Below are positions 59,822 to 64,000 of a stretch of 64,000 nt of DNA, piece after piece (position 1 is the first letter of the stretch; the number at the start of each line of letters is the position of its first letter). The DNA lies in contig CAWDAL010000014.1 in the NCBI GenBank assembly GCA_963800285.1, forward strand, positions 434,001-498,000, in the 5' to 3' direction. The DNA comes from DASUPK01 sp963800285. Lineage in GTDB: Bacteria; Actinomycetota; Thermoleophilia; Solirubrobacterales; 70-9. The translations under genes and the position numbers were made by a program. A model generated the notes under the pieces. That model saw only the letters and a list, made by a program, of their open reading frames with translations. It made no database searches and was not told where the DNA came from.

Positions 59822-60229
59822 ATGGATCAGAAGCCGCTCGAGCTCATCCTCGCCCGCAACTTCCTGACGAGCCTCTCCACGCCGGCTTTCCTGGTCGACG
59901 AGAGCGGCGCGCTGGTCTTTTACAACGAGGCGGCCGGCGCCCTGCTCGGCATCTCGTTCGAGGAGTCCGGTCGGATGCCGGCCGAGGAGTGGGGCCGCGC
60001 GGTCGGGCCGTTCGCCGAGGACGGCGACCCGATGCCGATCGAGGAGATCCCCACCACGAAGGCGCTGCGGCAGGGCCGCCCCGCGCACGGGAGCTTCAAG
60101 GTGCGCTCGGTGAAGGGCGACGAGTACGAGATCGAGTCGACGGCGCTTCCGATCGTCGCGGAGGGCGGTCAGGAGGGGGCGATGATCTTCTTCTGGACCC
60201 GGACCAACAACGCCCAGGTGCGCGGTTAG
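59822..60229 (+). CDS. Stand-alone PAS domain protein
   Basis: 135 aa from ATG 59822. One PAS fold: LEL ILARNFLTSLSTPAFLVDESGALVFYNEAAGALLGISFEESG, then a helix and core strands (SFKVRSVKGDEYEIESTALPIV, GAMIFFWTRT). No kinase, GGDEF or HTH is attached, so it is probably a sensor partner for another protein. It precedes the MBL hydrolase by 57 bases on the same strand. Confidence 0.8.
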   Translation: MDQKPLELILARNFLTSLSTPAFLVDESGALVFYNEAAGALLGISFEESGRMPAEEWGRAVGPFAEDGDPMPIEEIPTTKALRQGRPAHGSFKVRSVKGDEYEIESTALPIVAEGGQEGAMIFFWTRTNNAQVRG

Positions 60230-60286
60230 ACCGCTATAGGCTGGGCAGGAGGAGGTTGAGGAGGTTGCTGAAGCTGTGAGGACGAG

Positions 60287-61171
60287 ATGAAGGTCAAGGT
60301 TTGGGGAGCGCGTGGCTCGGTCCCGGCCCCGGGACCTGAGATGAATCGCTACGGCGGCAATACCTCGTGCGTCGAGCTCCAGCTCTCGGACGGGTCGACT
60401 CTGATCATCGACGCCGGCACCGGCATCCGCAGCCTCGGGGTCGGCATCGCCAGGAAGCTCCCCAAGATCAACATCCTCCTCACCCATCTGCACCTGGACC
60501 ACATCCAGGGCCTGATGTTCTTCGCGCCCTGCTTCCGCTCGGAGTCCGAGATCACGATCTGGGGCCCGTCGTCGCCGGAGGCGTCTCTCGAGGAGCGCAT
60601 CGCGCGCTACATCTCCGCGCCCCTCTCCCCCGTCGAGGTCCGCGAGCTCCCCTGCGAGGTCAACTTCCGCGACACGCCGCCCACGGAATGGGAGCTCGGC
60701 CCGGCCAGGATCCGCGCCGAGGCGGTCACCCACCGCGGCCCCACGCTCGGCTACCGCATCACCGACGGCCCGACGACGCTCACCTACATCTCGGACCACG
60801 AGCCCGGGCTCGGCGCCCCGCTCGAGTCGCTCGAGCCGGAGTGGATCTCGGGCTACGACCTCGCCTGCAGGACCGATCTATTGATCCACGACTGCCAGTA
60901 CACCGACGAGGAATACCCCGAGCACGTCGGCTGGGGCCACTCGCGGCTCACCGACACTCTCACCTTCGCCCGCCGGGTCGAGGCCCAGCGGCTGCTGATG
61001 TTCCATCACGATCCACTGCACGCGGACGACTTCCTGGATCGATTCGAGGAGACGGCGCGCGAGCGCTGGCAGGAGCTCGGTGGCGCCGACGGCGCCGTCG
61101 AGATGGCCGCCGAGACCCAGGAGCTCGAGGTCGTCGCGCCTGACAAGGTGGGCGCCGCCGCGGCGACCTAG
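60287..61171 (+). CDS. MBL-fold metallo-hydrolase
   Basis: 294 aa. N-terminal KVWGARGSVPAPGPEMNRYGGNTSCVEL, metal motif HLHLDH (His67, His69, Asp71, His72), HRGPTLGYRI, YISDHEPG and HDCQY give a complete lactamase-type dinuclear site. The VWGARGS...RYGGNTSC start is typical of a subgroup of MBL proteins often near signalling genes, perhaps cyclic-nucleotide or phosphodiesterase-like; not proven. It follows a PAS protein. RBS is GAGGACGAG. Confidence 0.88.
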   Translation: MKVKVWGARGSVPAPGPEMNRYGGNTSCVELQLSDGSTLIIDAGTGIRSLGVGIARKLPKINILLTHLHLDHIQGLMFFAPCFRSESEITIWGPSSPEASLEERIARYISAPLSPVEVRELPCEVNFRDTPPTEWELGPARIRAEAVTHRGPTLGYRITDGPTTLTYISDHEPGLGAPLESLEPEWISGYDLACRTDLLIHDCQYTDEEYPEHVGWGHSRLTDTLTFARRVEAQRLLMFHHDPLHADDFLDRFEETARERWQELGGADGAVEMAAETQELEVVAPDKVGAAAAT

Positions 61172-62568
61172 GTGCCCGGCGGGCGGCGGTCCGCCCAGGG
61201 CCGCTCGGCCTCGAGCTGCGCCCCGAGCGAGACCAGCACGTCCTCCCGGTTCGGCCGCGCCACCAGCATCACCGAGCGCGGCAGGCCGGAGTCCGTGAAC
61301 CCCGCCGGGATGGTCGCCGCAGGCTGACCGGTGTAGTTCCAGGTCGCGGCGTAGGGATAGACGCCGCCCATGCCGTTGATCGTGCGCAGCGCGCCCTGGC
61401 CGCGCCAATGCCCGATCTCGACCGGCAGCTGAGCGGTGGCCGGGGTGAGCAGCACGTCGTAATCGCGCCAGAGCTCCATGATGCGCGCCGCGGCCGCCGG
61501 CATCCGGTCCCTGACCTTCGCCAGCCGCCGGTCGCTGAAGACCCTTCCGGCCCTGACGAAGCTCTTGGTCTGATCGGAGAGCCGCTCGGGATGGGGCAGC
61601 GTCAGGGCCTCGTCGCGGATCCCGCGGAAATAGAGCGGATAGAAGTCCGTGTACATCCGGCCGTAGCTTGGACTCGCCTCGGTCACCTCGTGCCCCAGCG
61701 AGCGCAGCAGCTCGATCGTCTCCTGATAGGCGGCGAGGACCTCCGGCGCCTTCGGGCCCGGCAGGATCGTCTTCGTCGAGCAGGCGATCCGCAGCTTGCC
61801 GGGTCTCTCCCGGGCCGCCTCGACCAGGGGCCTCTCGAACGGCGGGGGCACATCGAAGTCCCCCTTCTCCGGGCCACTCATCACGTCGAGGTAGAGCGCC
61901 GTGTCCATGACCGTCCGGCTCACGCAACCGGAGACCGAAAGGCCGTACCAGTGCTCGCGATCGGGCGAGAGCGAGATCCGATTCCGCTGGGGCTTCAGGC
62001 CGAAGAGCCCGTTGTACGCGGCGGGGTAGCGGATGGAGCCTGCACCGTCCGTCGCGTGGGCGATCGCGCACATGCCGGCGGCGGTGGCGACCCCGCTGCC
62101 GCCACTCGAGCCCCCGCAGGTGCGCGAGGTGTCCCATGGGTTGCGGGTGTCGCCCCAGGTCGGGCTCTCGGTGAAGCCGTAGATCGCCAGCTCGGGGAGG
62201 TTCGTCTTGCCGAGGATCGTCGCCCCCGCCTCGCGCAGCCGCCGCACGACCAGCCCGTCCTCGGCCGCCGGCTCGCCGTAGGCGGCGGTGCCTTGGGTGG
62301 TCACCTCGCCGGCGTAGTCGACGTTGTCCTTGATCGCGACCGGAACGCCGAGCAGTGACGCCTCCTCACCGTTGGCGAGCCGCTCCTCCGCGCGCTTGGC
62401 GTCGGCGCGGGCCTCCTCGGCGAGCACGACCCGAAAGGCGTTCAAGTCCGGGTCGAGGCTCCCGATCCGCTTCAGGTAGAGCTCGACGAGCTCCGTCGGC
62501 GAAACCTCCTTGGCGCGGACCATCTCCGCGATCCGGGCCGCCCCGGCGAACGCAACGTCGTCGCTCAT
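61168..62568 (-). CDS. Amidase (amidase-signature family)
   Basis: 466 aa from ATG 62568; a GTG three codons upstream is possible. The Ser-cisSer-Lys triad parts are present: Lys in GVPVAIKDNVDYAG, the Gly/Ser motif CGGSSGGSGVATAAG and ATDGAGSIRYPAAYNGLFGLKP. It hydrolyses an amide, possibly aryl or aliphatic; the substrate is unknown. Its last 4 bases overlap the MBL gene end (convergent). Confidence 0.93.
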   Translation of the reverse strand: MSDDVAFAGAARIAEMVRAKEVSPTELVELYLKRIGSLDPDLNAFRVVLAEEARADAKRAEERLANGEEASLLGVPVAIKDNVDYAGEVTTQGTAAYGEPAAEDGLVVRRLREAGATILGKTNLPELAIYGFTESPTWGDTRNPWDTSRTCGGSSGGSGVATAAGMCAIAHATDGAGSIRYPAAYNGLFGLKPQRNRISLSPDREHWYGLSVSGCVSRTVMDTALYLDVMSGPEKGDFDVPPPFERPLVEAARERPGKLRIACSTKTILPGPKAPEVLAAYQETIELLRSLGHEVTEASPSYGRMYTDFYPLYFRGIRDEALTLPHPERLSDQTKSFVRAGRVFSDRRLAKVRDRMPAAAARIMELWRDYDVLLTPATAQLPVEIGHWRGQGALRTINGMGGVYPYAATWNYTGQPAATIPAGFTDSGLPRSVMLVARPNREDVLVSLGAQLEAERPWADRRPPGT

Positions 62569-62658
62569 GGACCGCACGCTATCTGTACGCGCGGGCCGGG
62601 GTCCGACCCCTGGCGCCTAGCGCCGGTGCTTGCGGTGACAGCGGCGGGAGTGGTGGCG

Positions 62659-63402
62659 CTAGTTCTCGGAGAGGATCTTGGCCTTCTCGCGCTCGAACTC
62701 CGAGTCGGTGAGCGCACCGGACTCCCGCAGCTTCTGCAGCCGCTCGAGCTTCGCGATCTGCCCTCCCGTCCCGTCACCACCGGAGGACGAGCCGGTCGTC
62801 CCCCAGGGCAGGCGGCTGGAGAGCTGCTGCATGGCGCGGGCCTGATCGAGGCCGGCGCTCATTCGCGACATCGGGCCGCCGCCCATGCCGCCCGTCGCGG
62901 TGGCGGTCGCGGGACGCTCGTCGCGCTTGCCGATGCCGCTGACGAGCCCCCAGAGCGCCATCAGGAGCGCCGGCACTCCCATCGCCAGGAAGACCCCGCC
63001 CACGATCAGGCCGCCGAGCTGCCCGCCGCTCGAGTCCTGGATCTGCTGGTTGGTGAGCGACGCGATCAGCGAAGTCGCCCCGGTCGCGGCGAAGAACAGC
63101 CCCCAGGCGAACAGCCCGAAGCTGAAGTTGCTGCCGCTGTTGAGCGGCCGGTCCTTGTCCCAGGGCGGATCGCCTCGGGCGGCGAAGAGCCCGGCGCCGA
63201 TCAGCCCGCCGAAGATCCCGGCCATCAGCAGGAGGATGTCCGTCCCGGTGCCCGAGGGGCAGGGCTGGATCACGAGGTTGGGGTTGTTGCTCTGAGACGC
63301 GCACGTCCCGGTCTCGAGCAGCGAGACCAGCTTGACGTTGAAGAGCACGACCCCGCCGATGAACATCCCGAGGCCGAGCGGCGCTTTGATCAGATAGCCC
63401 AT
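62659..63402 (-). CDS. Membrane protein with C-terminal SHOCT domain
   Basis: 247 aa. Four hydrophobic segments in the first 170 residues, a Cys pair in the first loop (TGTCASQ, QPCPSG), then a Gly/Ser linker and a C-terminal SHOCT domain (IAKLERLQKLRESGALTDSEFEREKAKIL). SHOCT domains are short and are thought to mediate oligomerisation. No other domain recognised. Confidence 0.8.
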   Translation of the reverse strand: MGYLIKAPLGLGMFIGGVVLFNVKLVSLLETGTCASQSNNPNLVIQPCPSGTGTDILLLMAGIFGGLIGAGLFAARGDPPWDKDRPLNSGSNFSFGLFAWGLFFAATGATSLIASLTNQQIQDSSGGQLGGLIVGGVFLAMGVPALLMALWGLVSGIGKRDERPATATATGGMGGGPMSRMSAGLDQARAMQQLSSRLPWGTTGSSSGGDGTGGQIAKLERLQKLRESGALTDSEFEREKAKILSEN

Positions 63403-63583
63403 CTCCCCGCCGGGACACTAACCCGCGCGGACGACAGGCGGTGGTCGTGGTGCTCCTAGGTGGAAAACCCCCAGACGGATCCGGTGCTACGGCCCGATGC
63501 CCGGAGCCTCGGAGAAGCGGAAGGTAACGAGGGCGTCGATGAGGTTGGCGCTGATGTGAAGCCGGGGGGCCCACCTGACCGCG

Positions 63584-64000
63584 ATGGAGACGGAAATGGA
63601 CCAGCGAGAGCAAGACAAACAGGAGCGGCGCAGGGAAGGCGACCGCAGATTCTTCGTCCGGCTGTTCGGCGTGATTGGCGGCGTCGCGATTCTGGGCCTG
63701 ATCGGCGTCGCCTACGCGATCGGCTTCGGCAACGGCAAGGACGAGGGGCGCAAGTTGCAGCCGGCCTCCGCGCAGCTCTCAACGACCGAGACTCAGGCCG
63801 CCGAGCCCTCGACCACACCTGCGAGCCCCTCCGGGGCCGGGGCCCTTCAGATCACGATGAACGATGACTTCTTCACTCCCAACATCGCCACGACCAAGGC
63901 TGGATCGGTGACGATCAGCACCCCGAACTCGGGGCAGCTCGTGCATGAGCTGGTCCTGGTGAAGTCGCAGGCCGACCCCTCCAAGCTGCCCACCACCTCC
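63584..64000 (+). CDS. Membrane-anchored cupredoxin-like protein (partial, C-terminus outside window)
   Basis: 139 codons visible from ATG 63584 (ATG 63596 is an alternative). A charged N-terminus rich in Arg/Gln/Glu, one helix (about 32-52, FGVIGGVAILGLIGVAYAIGFG), an exported Thr/Ser/Pro linker, then the start of a cupredoxin fold (LQITMNDDFFTPNIATTKAGSVTI, NSGQLVHELVLV) in which His of VHELV is the usual first copper ligand position. The rest, including the Cys/His/Met ligands, is beyond 64000. Confidence 0.75.
   Translation, partial: METEMDQREQDKQERRREGDRRFFVRLFGVIGGVAILGLIGVAYAIGFGNGKDEGRKLQPASAQLSTTETQAAEPSTTPASPSGAGALQITMNDDFFTPNIATTKAGSVTISTPNSGQLVHELVLVKSQADPSKLPTTS

Noticed and set aside
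58214..60799. An 861-codon minus-strand reading extending the beta-propeller gene upstream
   Set aside because: The first 337 codons are antisense to the PAS and MBL genes; a signal peptide begins at ATG 59788.
63403..63583. Possible c-di-AMP or cobalamin riboswitch before the cupredoxin-like gene
   Set aside because: Only a short GCCGGGGGGCCCACC stretch resembles such motifs; the other conserved blocks are missing and the start codon follows at once.
1..64000. tRNA, rRNA, IS elements, integrase or attachment sites
   Set aside because: No cloverleaf-like T-loop/anticodon pattern, transposase motif or flanking direct repeat was seen by eye; a tRNAscan run would be needed to exclude tRNAs.

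Overview
The window is high-GC DNA (genes lean strongly to G/C in third positions) from an actinobacterium, most likely class Thermoleophilia (Solirubrobacterales-like). The basis is a complete actinobacterial-style type IV pilus (T4P) cluster, F420-type luciferase-like oxidoreductases, EgtB/EgtD, a split NHEJ LigD, three-subunit PntAA/AB/B transhydrogenase, class II GlpX and secreted proteins with lysine/arginine-rich cysteine-flanked tracts. The lineage is inference; no rRNA, tRNA, IS, CRISPR or prophage was seen.

1-14,780 is a T4P locus, nearly all on the minus strand. In transcription order: pilT, a novel membrane-anchored thioredoxin-fold-like protein, pilB, a second pilT, pilC, (a GNAT gene on the other strand), the major pilin pilA, a broken pilin paralogue, three large minor-pilin-like genes, prepilin peptidase pilD, then pilM-pilN-pilO running off the left edge. 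The pilA leader carries a class I cyclic-di-GMP (GEMM-I) riboswitch, with a sigma-28/WhiG-like promoter match upstream. Similar promoter matches lie before the primary sigma factor gene and pilD. This suggests c-di-GMP may act at two levels on piliation.

14,950-17,331 holds a frameshifted AbiEi/DUF559 gene and the primary sigma factor gene. The sigma gene has a 350-bp leader with a vegetative promoter match, a terminator-like hairpin and a WhiG-like site.

17,332-34,941 is mostly housekeeping and redox metabolism: BrkB-like membrane protein, GlpX, two F420-type oxidoreductases, PadR plus carotenoid oxygenase with a shared operator, EgtBD, an SDR, membrane and exported proteins, and the pntAA-AB-B operon.

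35,007-41,597 contains a RES/Xre toxin-antitoxin pair, a CtpE-like P-type ATPase overlapping pyruvate kinase, a DUF421 protein, and two gene remnants meeting at one breakpoint.

41,610-57,122 carries fatty-acid/acyl-CoA genes (crotonase, thioesterase, acyl-CoA dehydrogenase, thiolase), split LigD polymerase and ligase genes, a second AbiEi/DUF559 gene with a palindrome over its start, LhgO, a PIG-V-like mannosyltransferase with an apparent internal deletion, and an ECF sigma factor with a repeat-tailed membrane partner.

57,215-64,000 has small or exported proteins (DUF5679, a beta-propeller, PAS, SHOCT), an MBL hydrolase, an amidase and a partial cupredoxin-like protein. Several genes appear broken by one or two bases, which could be real decay or assembly indels.
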